DNA from: Archangium violaceum
GTDB taxonomy: Bacteria > Myxococcota > Myxococcia > Myxococcales > Myxococcaceae
Reading direction: 5' to 3'
Assembly (NCBI RefSeq): GCF_016859125.1
Contig: NZ_CP069338.1
Span: 124,001-188,000 of the forward strand
DNA length: 64,000 nt
The position numbers and the translations under genes are program-made. The notes under the pieces were generated by a model that was not told the origin of the DNA, did no database searches, and worked only from the letters and a program-made list of their open reading frames with translations. Shown in pieces: positions 48,504 to 57,253 of the stretch. Positions within the stretch are counted from its first letter, which is position 1, and each line of letters opens with the position of its first letter.

Positions 48504-50555
48504 TCAGGCGGAGAGTGACCGCGCCACCTCCGCGTGCGGCAGGGTGAAGTGGAAGGTGGCGCCTTGATCCACCGCGCCCTCGGCCCAGGTCCGCCCACCG
48601 TGGCGGGCGATGATGCGTCGCACGTTGGCCAGGCCGATCCCCGTCCCCTCGAACTGCTCGGGCCGGTGCAGCCGCTGGAAGACGCCGAAGAGCTTGTCGA
48701 CGTACTGCATTTCAAAGCCCACACCGTTGTCGCGCACGAACACCTCGGTCTCGCCTTCCCCTTCGCTGGCCCCCACCTCGATGACCGCCTCCTCGCGAAG
48801 CCGCGAATACTTCAGGGCATTGGCGAGCAGGTTCTTGAGCACCAGACGCAACAGCGCCGGGTCCGCCTGAACCTCCGGCAGTGTCCCCACCCGCCACTGC
48901 ACCTTGCGCCCCTCCATCTCGGGCGAGAGCTCGCGCTGCACCTCCGCCACGAGGTCCCGCAGCGACACCGACGCCTTCTTCAGCTCCGTGCGGCCCATGC
49001 GGCTGAACTCGAGCAGGTCATCCACCAGCTTGCCGCCCTGCCGGGCCGCGTCGGCGATCGTCTTCACGTGGCGACGGGCCGTGGCATCCAGGTTCGCGCT
49101 CGAGCGTGACTCGAGCAACTGGGCAAAGCCCATGATGTGGCGCAAGGGAGCCCTCAGGTCGTGGCTCACCGAGTAGCTGAAGGACTCCAACTCCTTGTTG
49201 GCCTCCAGCAGCGCCGCGGTGCGCTCCTGCACCCGCCGCTCGAGCTGCTGGTTGAAGCGCCGCATCTCCTCTTCCGCTCGCTTGATCTCGGTAATGTCGA
49301 GGACGCTGCCGATGAACCCGAGGAACTCGCCCGTGGGGCTCACGCGGGGGGTGGCGGAGTTGAGGACCCAGCGGTACTCGCCATCCTGGCGCCGCAACCG
49401 CATCTCCCTGCGGAAGGCCTCGCGCCTCTCCGTGGCGGCGCGCAGCGCGTCCGCGGCGGCGCGGGCGTCGTCGGGGTGCACGACGGAGAGCCAGCCCTCT
49501 CCCAGCCCCATCCCTTCGGTCTGCCCGGTGAAGTCGTACCAGACCTTGGAGAGGTAGGTGCAGGAGGCCGAGGCGTCCGTCACCCACAGTATGACGGGGG
49601 CGTGGTCCGCCATGTTCCGAAAGCGCGCTTCGCTCTCCTTGAGGGCGGCTTCCGTGCGCTTCTGCTCGGTGATGTCGTGCCCCTGGACGAAAATGCCCGC
49701 CACCGAACCGTCCACCCCTTGGATGGGCTGGTAGATGAAATCCACGTACGCATCTTCCAGCGGCCCCCCCGCGCGCCGCTGAATGGAGACACCCACTCCA
49801 CGACCGATGAAGGGCTCACCCGTGGTGAAGACACGATCGAGCAGCGCGATGAAGCCCTGATCCACCACCTCTGGCAGCGCCTCCCGTACGGGCTTGCCCA
49901 CCAGCTCCCGCTGTCCCACCAGCTGGGCGTAGGCGGGGTTGACCAGCTCGAAGACGTGATCCTTCCCACGCAGGAAGCACATGAAGCTGGGAGCCTGCTC
50001 GAAGAGGCCCCGGAGGTGGCGGCGCTCCGAGTCGAGCAGCCGGTTGGTCTCCTGGAGCATCCTTGCCCGGCCCAGTACGCCCGCCTCCATGACCGCGGAC
50101 GTGGCGGTCTCGCGCCACTCCATCTTGGCCTCGTTGGCGGCCTGCTTGAGCTGCTCCAGCTCCGTCACGTCCACCGTGTGCTGGAGGATGTAGGCCACCT
50201 CCCCGCGCTCATCGAGCAGGGGCACGTGGGTGGCGCTCCAGAAGCGCTCCTTCACCACGACGCCCGTCTCGGTATTCATGGGGACGCGGTAGGGGATGAG
50301 CGCCAGGACGTCCGGTGCCCGCGAGGCAAGCACGCGCTCCAGGGAGGTGCGCAACATCACCATGCTCGCGTTGTTGGGGTTGTCCGGGTCGTGGGGAAAG
50401 AGCTCGAAGAGGTAGCGGCCCTTGATGTCCTCGAGCCGGCTCGCCGTGGAGCGCAGGTAGGCGTCGTTGGCGGCCACGTAGCGCAGCTGCCGGTCGAGCA
50501 CCATGTAGGGGTTGGGAGAGAGCCGGAAGATCTCTCCAAAGTCGAGTGGATGCAT
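48504..50555 (-). CDS. Multi-PAS sensor histidine kinase
   Basis: The protein has 683 residues. Three PAS modules are visible: residues about 5-130 (LSPNPYMVLDRQLRYVAANDAYL), about 175-300 (LFEQAPSFMCFLRGKDHVFELVNPAYAQLVG) and about 305-430 (LSKVWYDFTGQTEGMGLGEGW, HPDD). A coiled linker then leads to the HisKA motif YSVSHDLRAPLRHIMGF (phospho-His about 466) and a HATPase domain (NLLANALKYSR, DNGVGFEM, GTGIGLANVRRI). There are no membrane helices, so it is cytosolic. It is the last gene of a three-gene signalling cluster, 12 nt after the hybrid kinase. Confidence 0.93.
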   Translation of the reverse strand: MHPLDFGEIFRLSPNPYMVLDRQLRYVAANDAYLRSTASRLEDIKGRYLFELFPHDPDNPNNASMVMLRTSLERVLASRAPDVLALIPYRVPMNTETGVVVKERFWSATHVPLLDERGEVAYILQHTVDVTELEQLKQAANEAKMEWRETATSAVMEAGVLGRARMLQETNRLLDSERRHLRGLFEQAPSFMCFLRGKDHVFELVNPAYAQLVGQRELVGKPVREALPEVVDQGFIALLDRVFTTGEPFIGRGVGVSIQRRAGGPLEDAYVDFIYQPIQGVDGSVAGIFVQGHDITEQKRTEAALKESEARFRNMADHAPVILWVTDASASCTYLSKVWYDFTGQTEGMGLGEGWLSVVHPDDARAAADALRAATERREAFRREMRLRRQDGEYRWVLNSATPRVSPTGEFLGFIGSVLDITEIKRAEEEMRRFNQQLERRVQERTAALLEANKELESFSYSVSHDLRAPLRHIMGFAQLLESRSSANLDATARRHVKTIADAARQGGKLVDDLLEFSRMGRTELKKASVSLRDLVAEVQRELSPEMEGRKVQWRVGTLPEVQADPALLRLVLKNLLANALKYSRLREEAVIEVGASEGEGETEVFVRDNGVGFEMQYVDKLFGVFQRLHRPEQFEGTGIGLANVRRIIARHGGRTWAEGAVDQGATFHFTLPHAEVARSLSA

Positions 50556-50567
50556 GGGGGGGGTCTT

Positions 50568-52112
50568 CTAGGAGGAAGAGGGGCTGCGCGGAAACCGGAC
50601 GGAGAAGAGCGTTCCCTCCGCGGCCGCGGAGCTCACGTGGATGGAGCCACCGTGCGCGCGCACGATGCTGTCGACGATGTAGAGCCCCAGCCCGATGCTG
50701 CGGGTCTGCATGTCCGTCTTGTCCGTGCCACGGCTCAGCGGCTTGAACAGATGGGGAATGCGCTCGGGAGGAATCGGCTCGCCCCTGTTGTGGACCTCGA
50801 GCAGAACCGCGCGCTCCTCGCCACGGATACGCACCCTCACCACGCTATCGGGAGGCGAGTACTTGAGGGCATTGCCCACCAGGTTGGTGATGACCTGCGC
50901 GACGCGGTCCGGATCCCACTCCCCGTGAGTGTCACCCTCCTGGGTGAGCTCCAACCCGCGCTCGGGATGGGTGTGCCTGAGCTCATCGAGGACCTGGCCC
51001 GCCTGGGCATGGAGGCAGAGCGGGGTGCGTACCACGGGGATGCCACCCAGCCGCGCCTGGGTGAAGTCGAGCAGGTCGCGAATCATGCGGCCCGCGCGCT
51101 CGGCGCTCGAGAGGATGCGCCGCACCGAGCCGGTGACCTTCTCGTCCAGCCCCTCGCGCTTGAGCAGCGTGGAGGCCCCCAGGGTAATGGCGAAGAGGGG
51201 GTTGCGCAGGTCGTGCGAGACGATGCCGATGAGCTGCTGCTCGAACTCGATGCGCCGCTTCACCTCTTCTTCGGCCAGCTTCTGCTGGGTGATGTCGGTA
51301 ACGAAGCCCTCGGAGCACTCCGGGGTGCCATCCGGACCGAGCCGGAGAAGGGAGCGGCTCCACAACCAGCGCTCCTCGCCTCCCCGGGTGCGGATGCGGT
51401 AGGTGGTCGTGAGCTGGCGCCCCTCGGCGAAGGCGGACCGTGCCTCGGACTCCACCCGCTCCAGATCCTCCGGGTGGAGGAGGCAATCCCAGCTGAGCGC
51501 TCCGCCGGCAGCAAAGGCCTCGGGGGGCCAGCCGGTGAGCGCCAGGCACCCGTCGCTCGCGAACTCGAGGTGCCACGGCCTTCCCCCCGCCTTGCGTCGG
51601 AAGGCCATGCCCGGCAGGTTGGCCATGAGGGTGGAGAGGGTGTGCTCGCGCTCCTGCAGCCGCGCCTCGGCCAGGTGGCGCTCCCTCCGCTCGTGCGCCT
51701 CGCGCAGGGCGCGCTCGACGCTCGGCACCAGCCGCTCCAGCCTATCCTTGAGGACGTAGTCGGTGGCGCCGCGCTTGAGCAGCTCGATGGCCCGCTCCTC
51801 GCCCAGCGCCCCCGAGACGAAGAGGAAGGGCACCTCCGGGCATGCGAGTTGGCAGGCGGCCAGGGCCCTCGGCCCGTCGAAGCCGGGGATGCTGTAGTCG
51901 CTGAGGATGAGGTCGAAGCGGCGCCCGGCCAGGGCCGCGTTGAAGCGCTCGTAGCTGTCCACGCGGGTCAGTTCGAAGAGCAGACCGCCCTCCTCGAGGC
52001 GCGCGGCGATGAGCTCGGCATCAAGGACGCTGTCCTCCACCAGGAGGAGGGACAGCGTGCGGCCTGGTGCCCACACCTGTGCACGATGCGCTTCTGCGAC
52101 CCGTGGCCTCAC
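50568..52112 (-). CDS. Response-regulator/PAS/histidine kinase hybrid
   Basis: The protein has 514 residues. The GTG at 52112 overlaps the stop of the upstream response regulator (GTGA), fixing the start. The N-terminal receiver domain (LLLVEDSVLDAELIAARLE, phospho-acceptor Asp in LILSDYSIPGFDG, Lys in YVLKDRLE) is followed by a PAS domain (about 155-285), HisKA IGIVSHDLRNPLFAITL and HATPase (NLVGNALKYSPPDS, SIGLGLYIVDSIVRAHGG). The receiver-first layout suggests that it is itself controlled by phosphorylation. It is cytosolic and translationally coupled to its neighbour. Confidence 0.92.
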   Translation of the reverse strand: MRPRVAEAHRAQVWAPGRTLSLLLVEDSVLDAELIAARLEEGGLLFELTRVDSYERFNAALAGRRFDLILSDYSIPGFDGPRALAACQLACPEVPFLFVSGALGEERAIELLKRGATDYVLKDRLERLVPSVERALREAHERRERHLAEARLQEREHTLSTLMANLPGMAFRRKAGGRPWHLEFASDGCLALTGWPPEAFAAGGALSWDCLLHPEDLERVESEARSAFAEGRQLTTTYRIRTRGGEERWLWSRSLLRLGPDGTPECSEGFVTDITQQKLAEEEVKRRIEFEQQLIGIVSHDLRNPLFAITLGASTLLKREGLDEKVTGSVRRILSSAERAGRMIRDLLDFTQARLGGIPVVRTPLCLHAQAGQVLDELRHTHPERGLELTQEGDTHGEWDPDRVAQVITNLVGNALKYSPPDSVVRVRIRGEERAVLLEVHNRGEPIPPERIPHLFKPLSRGTDKTDMQTRSIGLGLYIVDSIVRAHGGSIHVSSAAAEGTLFSVRFPRSPSSS

Positions 52113-52570
52113 GAAAGGTTGGACCTCCGGAGCGAGCCTGGAGGCGGCTCGTTCACCACCGCCCAGAACAGCCCCAGATCCTTCAAGGCCTTGACGAACT
52201 CAGGAAAACCCACTGGCTTCACCACGTAGGCGTTGACGCCCAGACCGTAGGAGCGCGCCAGATCTGCCTCCTCCCGACTGCTGGTGAGCATCACCACCGG
52301 AACCGTCTTGAGCTGCGAGTTCGTCTTGATCTGCTCGAGCACCTGCAGCCCATCCACCTTGGGCATCTTCAAATCCAGCAGGACCACGGCCGGTAGCCCG
52401 TCGGGTCGCTCGGCGAATGTGCCTTCCTTGTAGAGGTAGTCGAGCGCCTCCCGGCCATCCCGAACCCACACCACCTCGTTAGCCAGCCCGCTCTCCGCGA
52501 ATGCCTCCAACGTCAGCTCTGCGTCATTGGGGCTGTCCTCCACGAGAAGCACCCGCTTGAGCTCCGTCAT
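52109..52570 (-). CDS. Single-domain response regulator (Rcp1-like)
   Basis: The protein has 153 residues. The ATG at 52570 follows GGGGAGA. It is a stand-alone receiver: VLLVEDSPNDAELTLEAF (acidic pair), AVVLLDLKMPKVDGL (phospho-Asp), VVMLTSSREEADLA (Thr/Ser switch) and AYVVKPVGFPEF (Lys). The E-D-S-P-x-D opening and 150-residue length are typical of Rcp1-type regulators paired with phytochrome-like multi-PAS kinases. It is the first gene of the cluster. There is no output domain, so it probably relays phosphate or acts by protein contact. Confidence 0.92.
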   Translation of the reverse strand: MTELKRVLLVEDSPNDAELTLEAFAESGLANEVVWVRDGREALDYLYKEGTFAERPDGLPAVVLLDLKMPKVDGLQVLEQIKTNSQLKTVPVVMLTSSREEADLARSYGLGVNAYVVKPVGFPEFVKALKDLGLFWAVVNEPPPGSLRRSNLS

Positions 52571-52946
52571 CGTTTCTCCCCTACCTCGATTGGTGGAAAA
52601 ATACCGGTCTCCGGATACCGGAGGTGGACACGAATGATTTACTGGCCAACACCCCAGCCGGGCGTTCCCCTACTTGGGACCGTTCTTCTGTCTCCCGTCG
52701 AACCGGGCAGGTCAAGCTGAAGACGCCTTTGGGCCGTTCCGCCTATTCCCGGAGAGGGCACTGCCAGCAACACAAAGCCGCTCGCGTCCGCTCCGCCATG
52801 AGCGCCAACCGGTATGGCCGGGATTCTGATGACCCCATGCTCAGCACCTCGCCCCGAGGGCGGCGAGCAAGCCTGACGCATGGGCCCTCATGGGAGGTCA
52901 TTTCAGTGGATGAAGGCCACGCGCGTTCTCCGCTAGCGTCTGGCCC
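52571..52946. other. Divergent intergenic region
   Basis: This 376-bp region lies between the response regulator and aminotransferase genes. Near the regulator it holds the inverted repeat CTCCGG-ATA-CCGGAG (52609-52623) next to a short A-rich tract (GGAAAAATACCGG). No gene is convincing in the rest. Confidence 0.5.
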
Positions 52947-54212
52947 GTGAGCGACGACCTCTCCCTGCCAGCGTTCCGCACCGTGCCGCGCACGGGCGTC
53001 ATCTACGTCACCGCCGAGGCCATGCGCCGGGGCTACCGGGGCGGCGACCCCGAATGGTGCAACCTCGGCCAGGGGCAACCCGAGACGGGGGACCTGCCCA
53101 ACGCCCCCCCTCGCGTCGGCAGCGTCACGGTGGACGTGAACGACCTCGAGTACGCCCCCGTGGCCGGCCTCTGGGAAGTCCGAGAGACCATCGCCGCCCT
53201 CTACAACCGGCTGTACCGGCGCGGCCTGCCGAGCCAGTACAGCGCGGAGAACGTCTCCCTCTCCGGCGGTGGCCGCGCCGCCCTCACCCGCGCCGCCGCC
53301 AGCCTCGGCTCCGTCAACCTCGGCCACTTCCTCCCGGACTACACCGCCTACGAGGAGCTGCTGGACGTCTTCAAGGCCTTCACCGCCATCCCCATCCTCC
53401 TCGAGGGCGAGCGCGGCTACGCCTTCACCCACGAGGACCTTCGCCGCGAGGTGCAGGGCCGCGGCCTCTCCGCCCTCCTCTTCTCCAACCCCTGCAATCC
53501 CACCGGCAAGCTCGTGCAGGGCGACGAGCTGGCGCGCTGGGTGTCCGTCGCCCGCGAGCTCGAGTGCACCCTGCTCATCGACGAGTTCTACTCGCACTAC
53601 ATCTGGACGGGCCGCCCCGGTCAGCTCCCCGTGGAGAGCGCCGCCCGCTACGTGGAGGACGTCAACAAGGATCCCCTCGTCCTCTTCGACGGCTTCACCA
53701 AGAACTGGCGCTACCCGGGCTGGCGCATGACGTGGACGTTGGGCCCCCGCCAGGTCATCGAGGCCGTGTCCAGCGCGGGCAGCTTCCTCGATGGTGGCGG
53801 CAGCCGTCCCCTGCAGCGCGCCGCGATTCCCCTGCTGGAAGAGCAGCACGTGGTGAAGGAGACGCTCGCCATCAACCACCACTTCCGAGAGAAGCGCGAC
53901 CGCTTCCACTCGCGTCTGGAGCGGCTCGGCATCCGCACGGACCGGACTCCCGATGGCACCTTCTACATCTGGGGCAACGTGTCCGGCCTGCCCCCGCCCC
54001 TCAATGATGGCATGGGCTTCTTCCGCGCCGCGCTCGAGCAGAAGATCATCACCGTCCCCGGCGAGTTCTTCGACGTGAACCCCGGCAAGCGCCGCGCCCG
54101 CCCCTCGCGATTCCGCAACTACGTGCGTCTGTCCTTCGGCCCCTCCATGGAGGTGCTGGACAAGGCCCTGGGCCGGCTGGAGGCCCTGGTGCTGCGCCAC
54201 ACGAGCGCGTAG
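52947..54212 (+). CDS. Fold-type I PLP aminotransferase
   Basis: The protein has 421 residues from the GTG at 52947. PLP-enzyme landmarks: NLGQGQPETGDLP, EYAPVAGLWEVRETIAALYNRLYRRG, LSGGGRAALTRAAA, the cofactor loop FSNPCNPTGKLVQG, LLIDEFYSHYIW, and the Schiff-base Lys in FDGFTKNWRYPGWRMTW, with the substrate Arg in RNYVRLSFG. It transfers an amino group from an unknown amino acid. It is convergent with the MocR regulator gene (7-nt gap). Confidence 0.85.
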   Translation: MSDDLSLPAFRTVPRTGVIYVTAEAMRRGYRGGDPEWCNLGQGQPETGDLPNAPPRVGSVTVDVNDLEYAPVAGLWEVRETIAALYNRLYRRGLPSQYSAENVSLSGGGRAALTRAAASLGSVNLGHFLPDYTAYEELLDVFKAFTAIPILLEGERGYAFTHEDLRREVQGRGLSALLFSNPCNPTGKLVQGDELARWVSVARELECTLLIDEFYSHYIWTGRPGQLPVESAARYVEDVNKDPLVLFDGFTKNWRYPGWRMTWTLGPRQVIEAVSSAGSFLDGGGSRPLQRAAIPLLEEQHVVKETLAINHHFREKRDRFHSRLERLGIRTDRTPDGTFYIWGNVSGLPPPLNDGMGFFRAALEQKIITVPGEFFDVNPGKRRARPSRFRNYVRLSFGPSMEVLDKALGRLEALVLRHTSA

Positions 54213-54219
54213 GACGAGC

Positions 54220-55695
54220 TCAGCTCCGCCGCGGGCGGGCGAGGGCCAGGCGCCGCACGCCCTCGCGCAACTCCTGGGGCGTCAGCGAGGCGAAGCCCAA
54301 GCGGAAGGCCGCCGGGCCCCTCCCCTCGAGCGCGAAGGCATGACCCGGGGTGACGAGCACACCGCGCGAGGCCGCGCGCTCCGCCCAGGCGCTCACATCG
54401 AGAGCCTCGTCCACCCGGGCCCAGAGCGCGAGCCCACCCGCCGGCACCTCGAAGTCCACGGAGCCTCCCAGCTCCTCGCGCAGCGCTTCCGCCAGCGCAT
54501 CCCGCCGGGCGTGGTACTCCCGGCGGGCCCTGCGGGCATGCCGCTGCAACTCCCCCTCCTCCAGCAACTCCACCAGGGCCCGCTCCAGCGGCGCATCCCC
54601 CTGGCGATCCACCACCGTCCGAAGGGCCGACAGGGCACGCACCAGCGGCGCGGGAGCCACCACGTAGCCAAGCCTCAACCCCGGAGCGATCAGCTTGGAG
54701 AGCGAGCCCACGTAGACGACACACCCGGCCCGGTCCGAGCTCGCCAGGGGAAGGACGGGCCTGCCCTCGTAGTGGAACTCGTGGTCATAGTCGTCCTCCA
54801 CCACCGCCACGCGCGCCTCGGTGGCCAGGCGCAGCAACTCCATCCTCCGAGCGGCGGTGAGGGTGACGGTGGTGGGGTACTGGTGATGGGGCGTCACATA
54901 GACGGCACGCACCGGCTGCTTCGCCATCAACGCCTGGAGCGCGTCCACCCTCATGCCCTGCGCATCCACCGGGAGCCCCACGAGCCGGGCGCCCGCCAGC
55001 CGCAGCGCGTCCCACGCGGGCCGATACCCGAGCCCCTCCACGGCCACGGCATCTCCCGGGCGGAGGAGGGCACGCGCCACGAGGAAGAGCGCCATCTGGC
55101 TTCCCCGCGTGACGAGCACGTCATCCGCCCCCGCGGCGAGGCCCCGTGTGCGGCTGAGCATCCCCGCGAGCGCCTCGCGCAATCCGGGCTCTCCGCGCGC
55201 ATCTCCCACGCCCAGCGCCGTTCGGGCGCGGCCCGTGAGGACCCGACGGAAGGCACGCGACAGGGCCACCGCTGGCGCCAGACGCACGTCGGGGGCGCCA
55301 TCGTTGAACACCAGCACCCCCTTGGGAGCGGGTGACGCCCACTCGAGAGACAGCTCCTCTCGCGGAAGGGAGAAGCCCGGCCGCGCGGGCATCCGCTGCC
55401 GGGGCGAGCCACCGAACCCCTTCGGCGTCGCCACGGGGAGCGCCTGGGAGATGAAGGTGCCGCGGGAAGGCTCGGCGCACGCCCAGCCCTGTTGGACGAG
55501 CTCGCGATAGGCGGCGTCCACCGTGTTGCGATGAATCCCCAGGGAGACGGCCAGTGCCCGCGTCCCGGGGAGAGCATCTCCTGGGGACAACCGCCCCCGC
55601 TCGATGTCTCGGATGACCGCGCGCGCGAGCTGGACGAAGAGCGGCACGGGCGAGGACGGATCGACTTCCAGGGTGAGCTTCCAGGTACGCAGCAC
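54220..55695 (-). CDS. MocR/PdxR-type GntR regulator with aminotransferase domain
   Basis: The protein has 491 residues, GTG start at 55695. The N-terminal winged helix (VPLFVQLARAVIRDIERGRLSPGDALPGTRALAVSLGIHRNTVDAAY) is a GntR-type DNA-binding domain. From about residue 110 there is a fold-type I aminotransferase domain with VTRGSQMALFLVARALLRPGD, YVTPHHQYPTTVT, EDDYDHEFHYEG and the PLP Lys in YVGSLSKLIAPGLRLGYV. MocR proteins sense PLP or an amino compound and control divergent genes. Here the target is probably the cupin/DapA-like pair, with inverted repeats in the 83-bp gap. Confidence 0.92.
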   Translation of the reverse strand: MLRTWKLTLEVDPSSPVPLFVQLARAVIRDIERGRLSPGDALPGTRALAVSLGIHRNTVDAAYRELVQQGWACAEPSRGTFISQALPVATPKGFGGSPRQRMPARPGFSLPREELSLEWASPAPKGVLVFNDGAPDVRLAPAVALSRAFRRVLTGRARTALGVGDARGEPGLREALAGMLSRTRGLAAGADDVLVTRGSQMALFLVARALLRPGDAVAVEGLGYRPAWDALRLAGARLVGLPVDAQGMRVDALQALMAKQPVRAVYVTPHHQYPTTVTLTAARRMELLRLATEARVAVVEDDYDHEFHYEGRPVLPLASSDRAGCVVYVGSLSKLIAPGLRLGYVVAPAPLVRALSALRTVVDRQGDAPLERALVELLEEGELQRHARRARREYHARRDALAEALREELGGSVDFEVPAGGLALWARVDEALDVSAWAERAASRGVLVTPGHAFALEGRGPAAFRLGFASLTPQELREGVRRLALARPRRS

Positions 55696-55716
55696 CGGCC
55701 CAATCTACTTCGCCAA

Positions 55717-55751
55717 ACCGGCTCTTTCGAGGGTGCCGGTAGGTCTCTACC
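55717..55751. promoter_or_regulatory. Inverted repeats between the MocR and cupin genes
   Basis: ACCGGC-N12-GCCGGT (55717-55740) overlaps GGTAG-GTCT-CTACC (55738-55751). Both are perfect and sit between the divergent starts at 55695 and 55779, so they are candidate MocR binding sites. Confidence 0.5.
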
Positions 55752-55778
55752 TTCCGCCGCACACAAGGAGGCCCATTC

Positions 55779-56288
55779 ATGAGCCAGACCGTGAGCACCC
55801 AGAGCACGAGGTACCACTCCGCCGATTTCGACAAGACGCCCCCACGCCCGCGCGTGGTGATCCCCGACAAGCTCTTCCACCCCGCAGTGGAGAGCGCAGG
55901 CCAGAACGAGGGCTACTCGAAGGAGCGCAAGCACCCCGTCTTCTTCGTGGACCTGCCCTCGCACGCCCTCAGCATGACGATCGGCTGGCTGGAGCCGGGC
56001 CAGTCCTCCAACAGGCACCGCCACACGTACGAGACGGTCCTCTACGTGCTCGAGGGAGAGGGGTACTCGGACATCCAGGGCAAGCGCATTCCCTGGAAGC
56101 AGGGCGACGCGCTCTACATCCCCGTGTGGGCCTGGCACAACCACGTCAACACCCACCCCACGCAACGCGCGCGCTACCTGGCCTGCGAGAACGCGCCCAT
56201 GCTCCAGAACATGGGAGGCATCGCCCTGCGCGAGGAGGTCCCGGAGAAGGGTCAGAAGCCGGTCCGCGAGGACGAGGAGGAGGGCTGA
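55779..56288 (+). CDS. Cupin-domain protein
   Basis: The protein has 169 residues. The ATG at 55779 follows AAGGAGG. A single cupin: motif 1 SSNRHRHTYETVLYVLEGEGYSDIQG has the metal ligands H-x-H...E, and motif 2 GDALYIPVWAWHNHVNTH has the distal His. All four metal positions are present. The first 60 residues (KHPVFFVDLPSHALSMTIGWLEPG) form the leading strands. It could be a dioxygenase, isomerase or small-ligand binder. Coupled by a 1-nt gap to the DapA-like aldolase, it probably acts in the same pathway. Confidence 0.83.
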   Translation: MSQTVSTQSTRYHSADFDKTPPRPRVVIPDKLFHPAVESAGQNEGYSKERKHPVFFVDLPSHALSMTIGWLEPGQSSNRHRHTYETVLYVLEGEGYSDIQGKRIPWKQGDALYIPVWAWHNHVNTHPTQRARYLACENAPMLQNMGGIALREEVPEKGQKPVREDEEEG

Positions 56289-56289
56289 C

Positions 56290-57189
56290 ATGAACCGTCA
56301 CGTTCCGCTGCGCGGCATCATCGGCTACACCCTCACGCCCTTCCGCACCGACGGGAAGGTGGACCTCGACAAGCTCCGGACGCTCACCGGGCGAATGGTG
56401 GACTCGGGCGTCCATGCCATCGCCCCGCTCGGGAGCACGGGCAGCCTGCCCTATCTGGACGACGAGGAGCGCGAGGCCGTCGCCGAGGCGACCGTGAAGG
56501 TCGTGGGTGGCCGAGTCCCGGTAATGGTCGGCGTCTCGAGCCTCACCACCGAGCGAACCCTCCACCACGCCCGCTTCGCCGAGCGCGTGGGCGCGGATGC
56601 CGTGATGATCATCCCGATGAGCTACTGGAAGCTCACCGAGGAGGAAATCTTCCGGCACTTCGACACGGTGGCCCGAGCCATCTCCCTCCCCATCATGGCC
56701 TACAACAACCCGGCCACCGGCGGACTGGACATGACGCCGGAGTTCCTCGCGCGGCTGCTGGAGATTCCCAACGTCACCATGGTGAAGGAGAGCACGGGAG
56801 ACGTCGGGAGGATGCACCGCCTGCGGCAGGTGGCGGGTGAGGAGGTGGCCTTCTTCAACGGCTCCAACCCGCTCGCCCTCGCGGCCTTCGCGGCGGGAGC
56901 CCGGGGCTGGTGCACCGCCGCGGCGCACCTCATCCCCGAGCTCACCCTGGAGCTGTACCGGCAGGTGGTGGAGAAGGCCAACCTCGTGGAGGCACGCAAG
57001 GTGTTCCAGCAGCAGCTCCCGCTCCTCCAGTTCATCGTGAAGGGAGGACTGCCACGCACGGTGTCCGCGGGCCTGGAGCTGCTCGGGACGGAGATGGGGC
57101 CCCTGCGCGCGCCCCTCCTCCCGCTCCCCAGGCCGGAAGTGGAAGCACTGCGGCGCATCCTCGCGTCCGCTCGGCCAACACGTCCCTGA
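56290..57189 (+). CDS. DapA/N-acetylneuraminate lyase-family aldolase
   Basis: The protein has 299 residues and lies 1 nt after the cupin gene. TIM-barrel class I aldolase: the Schiff-base Lys is in VTMVKESTGDVGRM (K166) and the catalytic Tyr in PIMAYNNPATGG (Y138). The pyruvate-carboxylate loop is PLGSTGSLPYL (residues 48-52 GSTGS). True dihydrodipicolinate synthases usually read G-T-T-G-E, so this is more likely a lyase or aldolase of another 2-oxo acid than a lysine-pathway DapA. Context: a MocR-regulated catabolic pair with the cupin. Confidence 0.87.
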   Translation: MNRHVPLRGIIGYTLTPFRTDGKVDLDKLRTLTGRMVDSGVHAIAPLGSTGSLPYLDDEEREAVAEATVKVVGGRVPVMVGVSSLTTERTLHHARFAERVGADAVMIIPMSYWKLTEEEIFRHFDTVARAISLPIMAYNNPATGGLDMTPEFLARLLEIPNVTMVKESTGDVGRMHRLRQVAGEEVAFFNGSNPLALAAFAAGARGWCTAAAHLIPELTLELYRQVVEKANLVEARKVFQQQLPLLQFIVKGGLPRTVSAGLELLGTEMGPLRAPLLPLPRPEVEALRRILASARPTRP

Positions 57190-57253
57190 GCGACCGGGCA
57201 ACCGGGCGAGCATTCGCGCTCTCCCATTCGCAACCTCCTCCGGGAGGAATTGC

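Noticed and set aside
49137-52229. 1030-codon plus-strand open frame
   Set aside because: It is antisense to the two histidine kinases; no domain motifs in its translation.
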